From Fulvivirga ulvae (GTDB lineage Bacteria > Bacteroidota > Bacteroidia > Cytophagales > Cyclobacteriaceae): 64,000 bases of DNA. This document shows positions 18,608-26,758 of the stretch, in pieces. The translations under genes were made by a program, and so were the position numbers. The notes beneath the pieces were generated by a model. That model worked only from the letters and a program-made list of their open reading frames with translations, was not told where the DNA came from and ran no database searches. Numbering within the stretch: position 1 is the first letter of the stretch; each line of letters begins with the position of its first letter. Location of the stretch: the NCBI RefSeq assembly GCF_021389975.1, contig NZ_CP089981.1, positions 1,444,501 to 1,508,500 on the forward strand, written 5' to 3'.

Positions 18608-19636
18608 TTAAGCGTAGGTTTTAATTTTTGTACTTAGTTCGTTTTTATATTCATTGAGAACATTCTCAAATTTTTTTACAGTTTCTTCAAGGCTAAGATC
18701 CGACTTACCACCTGAAGCATTCTTATGACCTCCACCCTCAAAGTGCTTTCTGGCGAATTCATTGACGGAGAAATCACCAATAGAACGGAAAGACATTTTT
18801 ATGGCCTCAGTTCTGTCAATAATTACTGCTGCAAATTTTATCCCTTCGATGGACAACGCATAATTAACAAGTCCTTCAGTATCCCCGGTTTTGGAGTTGA
18901 ACCTTTTCAGTTCATCCGCAGTAATTGCAAAGTAAGCTGTATTGAATTCGTCAAGTACTTTTAGCTTTTCATTTAATGCAAAGCCTAAAAACTTCACTTT
19001 GTCCAATGAATTAGTGTCATAGACGAGTTTCGATACTTTGGCGGTATCAGCACCAATATCTGCCAGCTCCGCACATACATTGAATACATTCTTTGTAGTA
19101 TTTGGATGCTTAAAGCTACCGGTATCAGTCATTATTCCGGCATAAAGACTTTCTGCTATGTCTTTATCAATAAGTTGCTTATCACCCAGGTCACAAATCA
19201 GGTCGTACACAAGTTCGGCTGTAGCTGCAGCCTCAGTACTCCAGCATACAAAATTGGCAAAGTCTTCAGGTTCAAGATGGTGATCTATCAGCACTTTGAC
19301 AGAAGCCGACTGCCGTACCATTTCACCTAATTCGTTAATTCTGTTCAGACTCGAAAAGTCCAGACAAAAAATCATATCAGCCTCAGTGATCAGCCTTCCT
19401 GATTTTTCTTCGTTGCCTTCATTAAATATAATGACCTCATCATTACCTTTCATCCAGGCCAGAAAGTTAGCATAATCAGTAGGTGTAATAACCGATACTT
19501 CATGTCCCTTCTTTCTCAAATACCCTGCTAATCCCAATGAGGACCCTAGTGCATCAGCATCAGGCTTATGATGGGTGGTTATCACCACTTTCTTTGGGCT
19601 ACTGATGACCGTTTTAAAAGCTTCCAGATTCTGCAT
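18608..19636 (-). CDS. nrnA: DHH/DHHA1 phosphoesterase, NrnA-like (oligoribonuclease / pAp phosphatase)
   Basis: 342 residues. The DHH domain has the metal-binding motifs THHKPDADALGSSL, FCLDFSS, VLIDHHLEP and MTDTGSFKH. The DHHA1 substrate domain ends with the GGGHKNASGG loop. Family members degrade nanoRNA and dephosphorylate 3'-phosphoadenosine 5'-phosphate. It is the first gene of the five- or six-gene minus-strand operon and is divergent from ndk. Confidence 0.9.
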   Translation of the reverse strand: MQNLEAFKTVISSPKKVVITTHHKPDADALGSSLGLAGYLRKKGHEVSVITPTDYANFLAWMKGNDEVIIFNEGNEEKSGRLITEADMIFCLDFSSLNRINELGEMVRQSASVKVLIDHHLEPEDFANFVCWSTEAAATAELVYDLICDLGDKQLIDKDIAESLYAGIMTDTGSFKHPNTTKNVFNVCAELADIGADTAKVSKLVYDTNSLDKVKFLGFALNEKLKVLDEFNTAYFAITADELKRFNSKTGDTEGLVNYALSIEGIKFAAVIIDRTEAIKMSFRSIGDFSVNEFARKHFEGGGHKNASGGKSDLSLEETVKKFENVLNEYKNELSTKIKTYA

Positions 19637-19791
19637 TCCTTCTAAATCCGCCCCCTTCTGACAAGAGGACTATATTTTTAATAAACGGCAAAATTGATAA
19701 TAAAATCGGTCAAATACAAAATACCTATCCCGGATTATCGGAATGCATAACATTTACCACATTTAAGATCATTTAATAAGAAATATTCTAC

Positions 19792-19799
19792 TACTTTTG
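19792..19799 (+). promoter_or_regulatory. Putative -7 promoter element for ndk
   Basis: TACTTTTG is an exact TAnnTTTG match, 27 bp before the ndk ATG. It shows that the in-frame TTG at 19797 is part of the promoter and not the start. No clear -33 TTG. Confidence 0.55.
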
Positions 19800-19826
19800 C
19801 GGCAAATTCAAAATCAGAAGAAAATT

Positions 19827-20246
19827 ATGGCTGGAAAAAGAACTTTTACAATGATAAAACCTGATGCCGTAGGTGCCGGCAACACTGGTGCTATCACTAA
19901 AATGATAGAAGAGGCAGGTTTTAAAATTGTAGCAATGAAAAAAACCTACATGTCAAAAGAAAGAGCGGGACAATTTTATGCCGTTCACAAAGAGCGTCCT
20001 TTTTATGAAGACCTTACTAACTATATGTCTTCTGGCCCTATAGTGCCTATGATCCTTGAAAAGGATAACGCTGTTGAAGATTTCAGAAAATTAATAGGAG
20101 CTACTAACCCCAAGGAAGCCGCTGAAGGTACTATCAGAAAATTATTTGCGGAATCAATCGAGGCAAATGCTATACATGGCTCTGACTCTGACGAAAACGC
20201 AACTATCGAAGGCAACTTCTTCTTTGCAGAGACAGAGAAGTTCTAA
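19827..20246 (+). CDS. ndk: Nucleoside diphosphate kinase
   Basis: 139-residue enzyme transferring gamma-phosphate between nucleoside triphosphates and diphosphates. The N-terminus (MAGKRTFTMIKPDAV) and the active-site histidine segment AIHGSDSDENA are canonical, and length is standard (about 140). The ATG at 19827 was chosen over the upstream TTG at 19797, which overlaps a -7 promoter box and would add ten unconserved residues. Single-gene unit with a strong terminator. Confidence 0.95.
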   Translation: MAGKRTFTMIKPDAVGAGNTGAITKMIEEAGFKIVAMKKTYMSKERAGQFYAVHKERPFYEDLTNYMSSGPIVPMILEKDNAVEDFRKLIGATNPKEAAEGTIRKLFAESIEANAIHGSDSDENATIEGNFFFAETEKF

Positions 20247-20267
20247 GCTTTCTAATTAGAAATAAAT

Positions 20268-20318
20268 AAAGATGTCATCTCGCCGGTCAGATCCGGGCAA
20301 AATGACATCTTTTCTTTT
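20268..20318. terminator. Bidirectional terminator between ndk and the convergent lipoprotein gene
   Basis: AAAGATGTCAT (20268-20278) pairs with ATGACATCTTT (20302-20312), with an inner CCGG/CCGG helix. A T-rich tract follows on the plus strand, and an A-rich flank upstream serves the minus strand. Confidence 0.8.
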
Positions 20319-20327
20319 TTATTTATT

Positions 20328-21398
20328 TCATCTCAAAATAGTTACTCGCAAAACATCTGCCTCCTTATCGTATGCCTGATGAACATTTTCAGGTTTAATT
20401 AAAAACGGCTCAATATTTAGAAGTTTTGCAACCTCCTGATCCAACCAAATTTCTCCGTTGATCCATATTTTTACCGGTGTAGGTGTAGGATCGAACCTAT
20501 TGGGTTGAGGGTTTGGGTCACCTTTGAAAACCAGTGTTAAATCATATAGATTCGGTGAGAAAGCATAGACACCCTCAATGTTTTCTGAAAGATTAGGCTC
20601 AACTACATACAGCTCAATGTCTTCTTCAATGAGAACCGATTCAGGATGCTCCTTGAGATCAAAATCTTTAAGAAGTGAATTTAAGGAGCCATCAAAATTA
20701 CCAGGGATTACCTGGATGATAGGCCTGTCATACTTAACCGGAAACTTAGCTACGGAAGCAAAAGCATTAAAAGTACCGTTTTTTTCATTGTAAATGACAG
20801 GATAAATACCTGCTGGCAAAACATTCCCAGCCAGACTATAATCACTTACTGTTTCATCATCCAATACCTCTGACGTACGCAAATGTAATGTCCCTTTTGT
20901 CAATGAATGCTTCCATTCCTCATAAAACTGCATCCCCAGAACATCACCATTGACAGGAAAATACGCAAGAGTAGTAGACGCATCAATTTGAATTTGCCCG
21001 GCATCCCGAAATGACTCAAAAATCTCTGGTGTCTCCCTGAACTTTTCATAAATAATCCAGGGATTTCGCCATTCAATCCCGCAGGGGATCAATGCACAGG
21101 GGTCGATCCAGGGCAGGCATTCAACGTAATAGCGGTTACATGCACCCCAATTATTATCACAAAAAATATGTAATGGCCCTCTTACGATTCTACCCGGCTC
21201 AACTACAGGAAAACAAATTCCTCTACCAAAACGGCCATTTTGCTTTGTTTTTGTATCGACCTGTTTTGGTACTGTTGGGATATCATTCTTACCCTGTTCA
21301 CTTAATACTTCCTCCTGACACGATGTCATAAAGCAAACTGCCATTCCGATGGTTAGGATAGCAATCGGCAAATTAAAATTCATCTTAGGTTTTTTCAT
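20328..21398 (-). CDS. Cys-rich lipoprotein of unknown function at the CHAT locus
   Basis: 356 residues with a lipobox FMTSC after an N-terminal hydrophobic segment, so probably an outer- or inner-membrane lipoprotein. Residues about 55-110 hold eight cysteines (GRGICFPV, IFCDNNWGACNRYY, ECLPWIDPCALIPCG), likely disulfide-bonded. The rest is beta-rich with no recognised domain. It follows the CHAT gene by 99 bp on the same strand, and the other gene beside CHAT also encodes a lipoprotein with an N-terminal Cys cluster. A partner or substrate role for the CHAT protein is inference only. Confidence 0.6.
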   Translation of the reverse strand: MKKPKMNFNLPIAILTIGMAVCFMTSCQEEVLSEQGKNDIPTVPKQVDTKTKQNGRFGRGICFPVVEPGRIVRGPLHIFCDNNWGACNRYYVECLPWIDPCALIPCGIEWRNPWIIYEKFRETPEIFESFRDAGQIQIDASTTLAYFPVNGDVLGMQFYEEWKHSLTKGTLHLRTSEVLDDETVSDYSLAGNVLPAGIYPVIYNEKNGTFNAFASVAKFPVKYDRPIIQVIPGNFDGSLNSLLKDFDLKEHPESVLIEEDIELYVVEPNLSENIEGVYAFSPNLYDLTLVFKGDPNPQPNRFDPTPTPVKIWINGEIWLDQEVAKLLNIEPFLIKPENVHQAYDKEADVLRVTILR

Positions 21399-21413
21399 AA
21401 CAATAGGTTTTTA

Positions 21414-21437
21414 ATGGTTTCTACTTAGTGAAACCAT
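21414..21437. repeat. Inverted repeat between the CHAT gene and the downstream lipoprotein gene
   Basis: ATGGTTTC (21414-21421) and GAAACCAT (21430-21437) form an 8-bp stem with an 8-nt loop. It lies 15 bp upstream of the minus-strand lipoprotein start. A shorter AGGTT/AACCT palindrome sits nearby. No U-run, so operator or mRNA structure is more likely than a terminator. Confidence 0.4.
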
Positions 21438-21497
21438 CAAACCACAGGTTACCAACCTACAGAGTATTTTCACAAAAAATTGCTAAAATAAAGATAA

Positions 21498-24401
21498 TCA
21501 GGAGGTTTTCCTTCTGCGTTTTTTAACAAAGGCAAGCGCTATCAAACCCACAAGTAAACTAAGTCCTATAACTATTTCTGTGAACCACGAACGGGAAACA
21601 ATTGGCTGAGCATCGCCCATCAAAACAAAGGCCGACCAATAGTATGGATGAGAAAAGTATTTGTTTTTAGGATCATTAAGAAATGTAAGCTTGGCCCTCC
21701 TTAATGCTTCGCTTTTATTCATTCCTTTTTTCAGGTTATGGAAAAATTCATCCATAATACGGGCTGTGGATTTATCATTGACCTTCCATAAGCTCATAGC
21801 GACGCTTGGACACCCCGAATACTGAAACGCCCTCCCCAGACTCATAATGCCCTCTCCCCGGGCATATAAACCGGTACCCGTTTCACATGCACTTAACACC
21901 GTCAATCGGGCATTCAGGGATGTATTATAAAGCTCATACAGGTACAGTATATTATCTTCAGTCTCAATCTCCTCTGGCTGCCCTGATTGCGTGGCATTAT
22001 AAAAATATAGTGCTGATGCCGATGGGTTCTTGTCGTCAACATTGGCGTGCAATGAAAGGTGCAATACTGAGGCTTGGGGAGAGTTCTTATAGAAGTTTTC
22101 TTCTGTTGCTAATCTGCCTGAAAAAATCTCTCCTCCCATATATTCATTGGCCTGCTTTACTTCCAGTTGATTAAACTTTAGGTTACTTAGCAAAGAAGTG
22201 TCTGCATCATAGCTCGGACTAAAACCTACATAATGTCTTGTATTCTTTTTGTTAACTATATTTTTCTTTTCATTTCGCAAGGTAGCCGAATAATCATAGG
22301 AAACACTAAATTTATTAATGATGAAATTCATTGAACCTTCAGCGATGTTGGGTTCAATTAAAACCTCAAAAGGTAAATATCCCAACAGGCCATCTGTCAC
22401 TACAAACAAGCGGCCTTCTTCGGGGGGCAAAACTTCCTCTATAGGTTCTATTAAAATTGAATAAAGTTCTTCGCTTTTATTTTTATAAAGCTCCATATCG
22501 GAGTTAGTGGTTGCCGGTGCTTTTAACAAATTCAGAAAAGTGATAAGCTTGCTATGCAGCTGCTGATCAATGGAAATAACTTTAAGAGCAACTCGATTAT
22601 GAGAAATAGCATAAGCATAAAGCTTCTCGTCTCCATAAAAATACTCTATCAAAACTTCATCCTCAGCTAACTCATTCCTGACATCCCGGATACTGATTGT
22701 ATTTGATTTATACTTTATCTGATAATATTCGGGATATTCCTTTTCAAGATCCTGTATGAACTTTGTGTATCTTTCCTGGCTTTCAAGTAAATTTTTCTGT
22801 GCTCTTATCTTAAAATCTGCTTCTTCTGAGTCCAACAAAGCATGCTTCCAATAGTATATACGCCCTTTAAGTTGATTTTCATATTCCAGTATGTCTCTGG
22901 GAATGCCGGCAAAATCTTTAGATGATATGTCCTTTACAGCTTGGACCAACTGATTAGCCTTGCTTTTTTCGGCAAAATAAAAGGCTTTTTCAAAATGTTG
23001 CATGTCAGAGGTCAGCTGGTAGGCCTGAGTAGCCGCCTGTATGGCTTTCTCATAGGAAGTCAGCGTAACTGAAGAAAGGAATTGCCTGGAGTCGCCATCC
23101 TGAAAGCTTTTACCAATTTTATCAATTAGTTCAACTGCCAGTACATAAGTATCTATGGCAGCAAAGAGATTTTTTTGATTGTGAGGTTCGTGGATATACC
23201 ATGCATAGAGTGCCTGGGCTTTAAGTAAGAGTACCTTGAGTACTTCACTTTCAAGCGTATGGTTATGTAAAGGTGGCAATGCATAGATATCGGCATAATC
23301 TGGAAACGTCTCCGTCAAGTGAAATAATGATTTTTGATAAGAGTATAATGCCTCATTCCAATCACCTTTCGCAGAAAAAGCTTTTCCCGCTTCATAGTGC
23401 CCTCTTGCAACAAGCCGGTTTTTTGGTTCAAAATTCTTCAGAGCTATATCTTGCCCCTCTTTAATTAGTCCAAGAGCAGTTGAATATTCATTTTTTTGTA
23501 CATGAACATGAGCTGCCTCGTAAAGAAATTTTATCTGCTGCTCTGCATCAGCTCCCCGGCTTAAGGCCATCCCCTTATTTATGAATAGCAATGAACTATC
23601 GTAATCTTTGAGCACAACATACAGATCCGCCAACTGGGTGTATAGCTTTAAAAACAAATTATGCGTGCCAGCCTCATTCTCTTTGCTTTTAATTCTTTCA
23701 AGTGATCGATTTAGACTAACTTTTATCCCTTCATAAATTTCACTGTCTTTATATGACTGATTTTGTAAAAACCATATTTTGGATTTAACTGCCTCAATAA
23801 AAGATCGTTGATAATTATAATCCCTAACTGAGCTATAGGAAGGATAGCTTAATGGCAACACTCTCTCCGCCATATTTGCAAACTGCATTGCCTTTTCATA
23901 ATCTGAATTAAATATTGCCAGCTGGCTAATATTCAATAGTCCGTTGAAGGTTTGTAACGAATCTGCAACCTGAAGAATATTTTTGTCGAAAATGGTTTTC
24001 TTAAAATTAACCTGGGCATTAAGGAAATCCCCCTGGTAGTAATAATACATGCCCTTCATATAAAATACTTCAGATATTAAATTATTATCAGGGTCTAAAT
24101 CTCCCGGGTTATTGCCGTAATGCAAACACAGGCTGTCCGCTTTGTGCAAAAATCTATTTAGAGAGTCTATCATAAAATGATGCTCAGCTACGTAAGCCTT
24201 GTTTATCAGCGTATACAAAGCTTCTCTATTCCAGCCTTTATCGGTGGCTATACTATATAGATTATTAAGATGATAAAAAGCACTATCAGCATCTTCAAAA
24301 TAAAACTGATCCATCATTAGATCAACCCGGCTCATAAAGTCCGACCTGTCCATCTGAGCTCGTGCAGATGTAAATATTATTAACATAAAAAGTCCGTACA
24401 T
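21498..24401 (-). CDS. TPR and CHAT (caspase-like) domain protein, membrane-anchored
   Basis: 967 residues from the ATG at 24401. A signal peptide (MYGLFMLIIFTSARAQ) is followed by about 550 residues of helical TPR-like repeats, then a CHAT domain (about 590-925) and one C-terminal TM segment with the basic stop KKRRRK. The caspase-type catalytic pair is present: His785 in HLSLHAN and Cys839 in LSACETGTG. The topology puts the protease in the periplasm. CHAT proteases in other bacteria are activated by partners and cleave specific targets. A TTG at 24443 would add 14 residues before the signal peptide and is less likely. Neighbours are a lipoprotein gene just upstream and a divergent ECF sigma pair. 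Confidence 0.85.
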   Translation of the reverse strand: MYGLFMLIIFTSARAQMDRSDFMSRVDLMMDQFYFEDADSAFYHLNNLYSIATDKGWNREALYTLINKAYVAEHHFMIDSLNRFLHKADSLCLHYGNNPGDLDPDNNLISEVFYMKGMYYYYQGDFLNAQVNFKKTIFDKNILQVADSLQTFNGLLNISQLAIFNSDYEKAMQFANMAERVLPLSYPSYSSVRDYNYQRSFIEAVKSKIWFLQNQSYKDSEIYEGIKVSLNRSLERIKSKENEAGTHNLFLKLYTQLADLYVVLKDYDSSLLFINKGMALSRGADAEQQIKFLYEAAHVHVQKNEYSTALGLIKEGQDIALKNFEPKNRLVARGHYEAGKAFSAKGDWNEALYSYQKSLFHLTETFPDYADIYALPPLHNHTLESEVLKVLLLKAQALYAWYIHEPHNQKNLFAAIDTYVLAVELIDKIGKSFQDGDSRQFLSSVTLTSYEKAIQAATQAYQLTSDMQHFEKAFYFAEKSKANQLVQAVKDISSKDFAGIPRDILEYENQLKGRIYYWKHALLDSEEADFKIRAQKNLLESQERYTKFIQDLEKEYPEYYQIKYKSNTISIRDVRNELAEDEVLIEYFYGDEKLYAYAISHNRVALKVISIDQQLHSKLITFLNLLKAPATTNSDMELYKNKSEELYSILIEPIEEVLPPEEGRLFVVTDGLLGYLPFEVLIEPNIAEGSMNFIINKFSVSYDYSATLRNEKKNIVNKKNTRHYVGFSPSYDADTSLLSNLKFNQLEVKQANEYMGGEIFSGRLATEENFYKNSPQASVLHLSLHANVDDKNPSASALYFYNATQSGQPEEIETEDNILYLYELYNTSLNARLTVLSACETGTGLYARGEGIMSLGRAFQYSGCPSVAMSLWKVNDKSTARIMDEFFHNLKKGMNKSEALRRAKLTFLNDPKNKYFSHPYYWSAFVLMGDAQPIVSRSWFTEIVIGLSLLVGLIALAFVKKRRRKTS

Positions 24402-24413
24402 GACGGACTTTTT
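24387..24413. promoter_or_regulatory. Perfect 11-bp hairpin enclosing the CHAT start codon
   Basis: AAAAAGTCCGT (24387-24397) and ACGGACTTTTT (24403-24413) form an 11-bp stem. The 5-nt loop contains the ATG of the CHAT gene on the minus strand. The T-run at the 3' side of the stem makes it terminator-like. It could attenuate read-through from the lipoprotein gene or hide the start codon. Confidence 0.6.
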
Positions 24414-24450
24414 ATTGAAAAATATAATTTCCCACAAATTCAAAATCTAA

Positions 24451-24993
24451 TTATTTAAACGTAAAGTGCCCCTTTGGAAATGGATCAGACTCCATAGTCA
24501 GGCTTAGCTGACCCTCCTTTTCTTTCGTAAAAGTGGTAATACTGACCACGAGTTCCTGTTCTGCCAATTCTTCCGCTACAATATTGTATTTAAAAGTAGC
24601 CTCACTCCTTTCTTTATCATATGATTCTAACTCTCCTTTAGCAAAAACCTCATTATTGTTACCGGCAATAGTTCTTATATAACTGATAGACTCGGCTGGG
24701 TTAGTAGTGAAAAATATTATTCTAAGTTCACGTGCATCTATTGGAGGGATACATCCAAATATTTTCCCACAAATTCTTCCGCCTCTAACTATTGAAAATA
24801 GTGCAGGATCAAGTCGTGGACAGTATTTCTGACATTGCGCTGAGCCCCCACAATCGCAATAGGGATCTTCATCAGTATTACATTCATCTTCAGCGGTACA
24901 ATTATGTAAAAAAAGCTGATTAGTTTCCTTCTTTGGCTCTGGTTCACATCCTGCCAGAGCAAAAAGAAGAAAGAAAAGAAAATATAGTCGCAT
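24451..24993 (-). CDS. Small Cys-rich lipoprotein upstream of the CHAT gene
   Basis: 180 residues with signal peptide and lipobox FALAGC at the N-terminus. Residues about 28-85 are rich in cysteine (CTAEDECN, DPYCDCGGSAQCQKYC, GGRICGKIFGC). The C-terminal 90 residues look like a beta-sandwich. No family was recognised. The stop is 49 bp before the preferred CHAT start, so the two are probably co-transcribed. The layout (lipidated Cys-rich N-terminus plus a beta domain) resembles the lipoprotein encoded after CHAT, though overall sequence similarity is low by eye. Confidence 0.6.
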   Translation of the reverse strand: MRLYFLFFLLFALAGCEPEPKKETNQLFLHNCTAEDECNTDEDPYCDCGGSAQCQKYCPRLDPALFSIVRGGRICGKIFGCIPPIDARELRIIFFTTNPAESISYIRTIAGNNNEVFAKGELESYDKERSEATFKYNIVAEELAEQELVVSITTFTKEKEGQLSLTMESDPFPKGHFTFK

Positions 24994-25411
24994 TGGTTAG
25001 TTGGTTTGGTTATATAAAAATAATTTATCGATTTGTCTAAAACAATTATTAAACCCACTTATCAAAGCTGGTAAACATAAAGCCACACCTAAAGCAGGTA
25101 ACTTATACTGATTATATTCCGAGAATATCAGGATCTTTGTTGGTAGTTCCAACATACATAATTTATTTATTTTCCTCATAATATTTGATTTTTTACCTTT
25201 TGTGTGAACAAATTGAAATAGGTTACTATTTTTTATATTTATCTGGTTTCCTCAAAGAAGCAACATTGTAAAGCTGAAAACAGCTTATAGGAAAGTGTCC
25301 AAAAACAGGTATCTTGTTTTCGGGGGTTTATCCTCTTTTCAAGAAACTAAAGTTTGTCTATCTTGGCCTTTTAAAGTATGGTAACCTTTACGTGCGAGTA
25401 AGCACTAACGA
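24994..25411. other. Divergent intergenic region between CHAT operon and ECF sigma operon
   Basis: 418 bp, AT-rich, holding the start regions of both transcription units. A small inverted repeat AAGCTG-aaaa-CAGCTT lies at 25271-25286. On the minus strand a TATGTTTA box occurs at 25072-25079. Neither direction shows a full -33/-7 pair of the housekeeping type, which would fit use of an alternative sigma factor. A 60-codon minus-strand frame here (24997-25179) is not supported. Confidence 0.4.
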
Positions 25412-25990
25412 ATGGAAGAAGTACAAACAAATGGCACTACAGTAGATGACGCAATCCAACAGGTAAAGCAGGGTGACGATCATTTTCTTCGCCAGTTATA
25501 TGAGATCAACAGGCCTGGCTTTCTGAAATGGTTCAGGGCCCACCACCGCATTACTGAAGATGAAGCCATCGATTTGTACCAAAAGAGTTTTACCATATTC
25601 TACTTCAATGTGAAGGATGAGAAGATCACGACATTAAAAAGCAACATCAGCACTTACCTGTTCGGCATAGGCAAAAACCTGGTCAGGGAACTGTTTCGAG
25701 AGCAGAAGCACAAAGTTCAGTTGGATGAAATCCCTGAAATAGAGACTTCGGGCAATGACCTTTTGAGGTTTGAGGAAGAGGCCCATCAGCGGGGCCTGGT
25801 AAAGAAGATACTGGAGAAACTGGGGGAGCCATGCAAATCGATTCTGCTTATGTATTATTTCAAAAATTTTTCCATGGAAAGTATTGCTTCCAACCTTGGT
25901 TATAAAAATGAGGGGGTTGTTAAGAAGAAAAAATGCCTTTGTCTGAAAAAAATTCGTGAAGAACTATTGGAGGCCAAAACCAGTCAATGA
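25412..25990 (+). CDS. ECF-type RNA polymerase sigma factor
   Basis: 192 residues with sigma region 2 (about residues 20-95; EAIDLYQKSFTIFYFNV, SNISTYLFGIGKNLVRE) and sigma region 4 (about 130-185; PCKSILLMYYFKNFSMESIA helix-turn-helix). It directs transcription of a specific regulon, usually under an anti-sigma partner. The next gene overlaps by 4 bp (ATGA) and encodes a membrane protein with an anti-sigma-like N-terminus. Divergent from the CHAT operon. Confidence 0.88.
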   Translation: MEEVQTNGTTVDDAIQQVKQGDDHFLRQLYEINRPGFLKWFRAHHRITEDEAIDLYQKSFTIFYFNVKDEKITTLKSNISTYLFGIGKNLVRELFREQKHKVQLDEIPEIETSGNDLLRFEEEAHQRGLVKKILEKLGEPCKSILLMYYFKNFSMESIASNLGYKNEGVVKKKKCLCLKKIREELLEAKTSQ

Positions 25991-26742
25991 ATATGGAGCA
26001 GGAAGAAAAAGATATAGAATTAATAGATGCTTACCATAAGGGAAAGCTCAGCGCCAATGAAATAGATGAGTTTGAAAAAAGAAGGGCAGAGGACACTGAG
26101 TTTGATCAAAAGGCAGGGGACTACCTCCACGTGATGGCTGAGATCAATACTTTTGGTGAGCAGGAATTCATGAAAAAGCTGGCATCCTGGGAAGAAGAGA
26201 TTTCCGGAGGAAAAACAGCAAGAGTTGTTCCCTTACGACGTATACTTTCCATAGCAGCAGTAATTATAATCCTAATGGTGCCTATAGGCTATTTGATCAT
26301 ACAAAATGCTACGCAGCCAAACAGCCAGGCACTGTTCGCCTCATACTTTCAGCCTTATGAAGATGTGATTTCCCAAAGGTCGGGTGACCAGAGCCTTCAG
26401 GAAAAGGGTCTCAGTGCGTATAACCGGCAAAACTACCGGGCTGCCATCGCCTATTTTGAAGGCCATATTGATGAAAATCTTCAGGATAATGCCATTAAAA
26501 CTTATCTGGGAGTCTCATATCTCGCCGTCAGTGAAGCCGACAAAGCCGAGCAATGGCTTACAGGAACCGCTCAAAATGCTAACGGATTGTACAAGGAAGT
26601 TTCCGAATGGTATCTTGCGTTGACTTACCTTAAACTAAACAAAAAAGAAAACGCTACAGCGCAACTTACTGCCATTGCAAAACAATCGGATCATATGTTT
26701 CAGGCACAGGCTAAAGAGTTGCTGAGGGAACTCGGCAATTGA
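25987..26742 (+). CDS. Putative anti-sigma factor with transmembrane segment and periplasmic TPR domain
   Basis: 251 residues. The cytoplasmic N-terminus (LIDAYHKGKLSANEIDEFEKR, about 10-35) resembles the helical zinc-free anti-sigma segment common in Bacteroidota. One TM helix at about 87-106 (SIAAVIIILMVPIGYLII) is followed by a periplasmic TPR-like domain (about 135-250; AYNRQNYRAAIAYFEGHI, YLGVSYLAVSEADKAEQWL). Overlap with the sigma gene supports a sigma/anti-sigma pair. The TPR face could dock the TPR-CHAT protein encoded divergently; this is inference. Confidence 0.7.
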   Translation: MNMEQEEKDIELIDAYHKGKLSANEIDEFEKRRAEDTEFDQKAGDYLHVMAEINTFGEQEFMKKLASWEEEISGGKTARVVPLRRILSIAAVIIILMVPIGYLIIQNATQPNSQALFASYFQPYEDVISQRSGDQSLQEKGLSAYNRQNYRAAIAYFEGHIDENLQDNAIKTYLGVSYLAVSEADKAEQWLTGTAQNANGLYKEVSEWYLALTYLKLNKKENATAQLTAIAKQSDHMFQAQAKELLRELGN

Positions 26743-26758
26743 ACGGGTTCTCCTTAGT

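Noticed and set aside
19797..19826. Earlier TTG start for ndk
   Set aside because: It overlaps a TACTTTTG promoter box and adds residues absent from the family.
24997..25179. 60-codon minus-strand frame just upstream of the small lipoprotein gene
   Set aside because: No start-site support, no similarity to a known family, and it lies where the divergent promoters must be.
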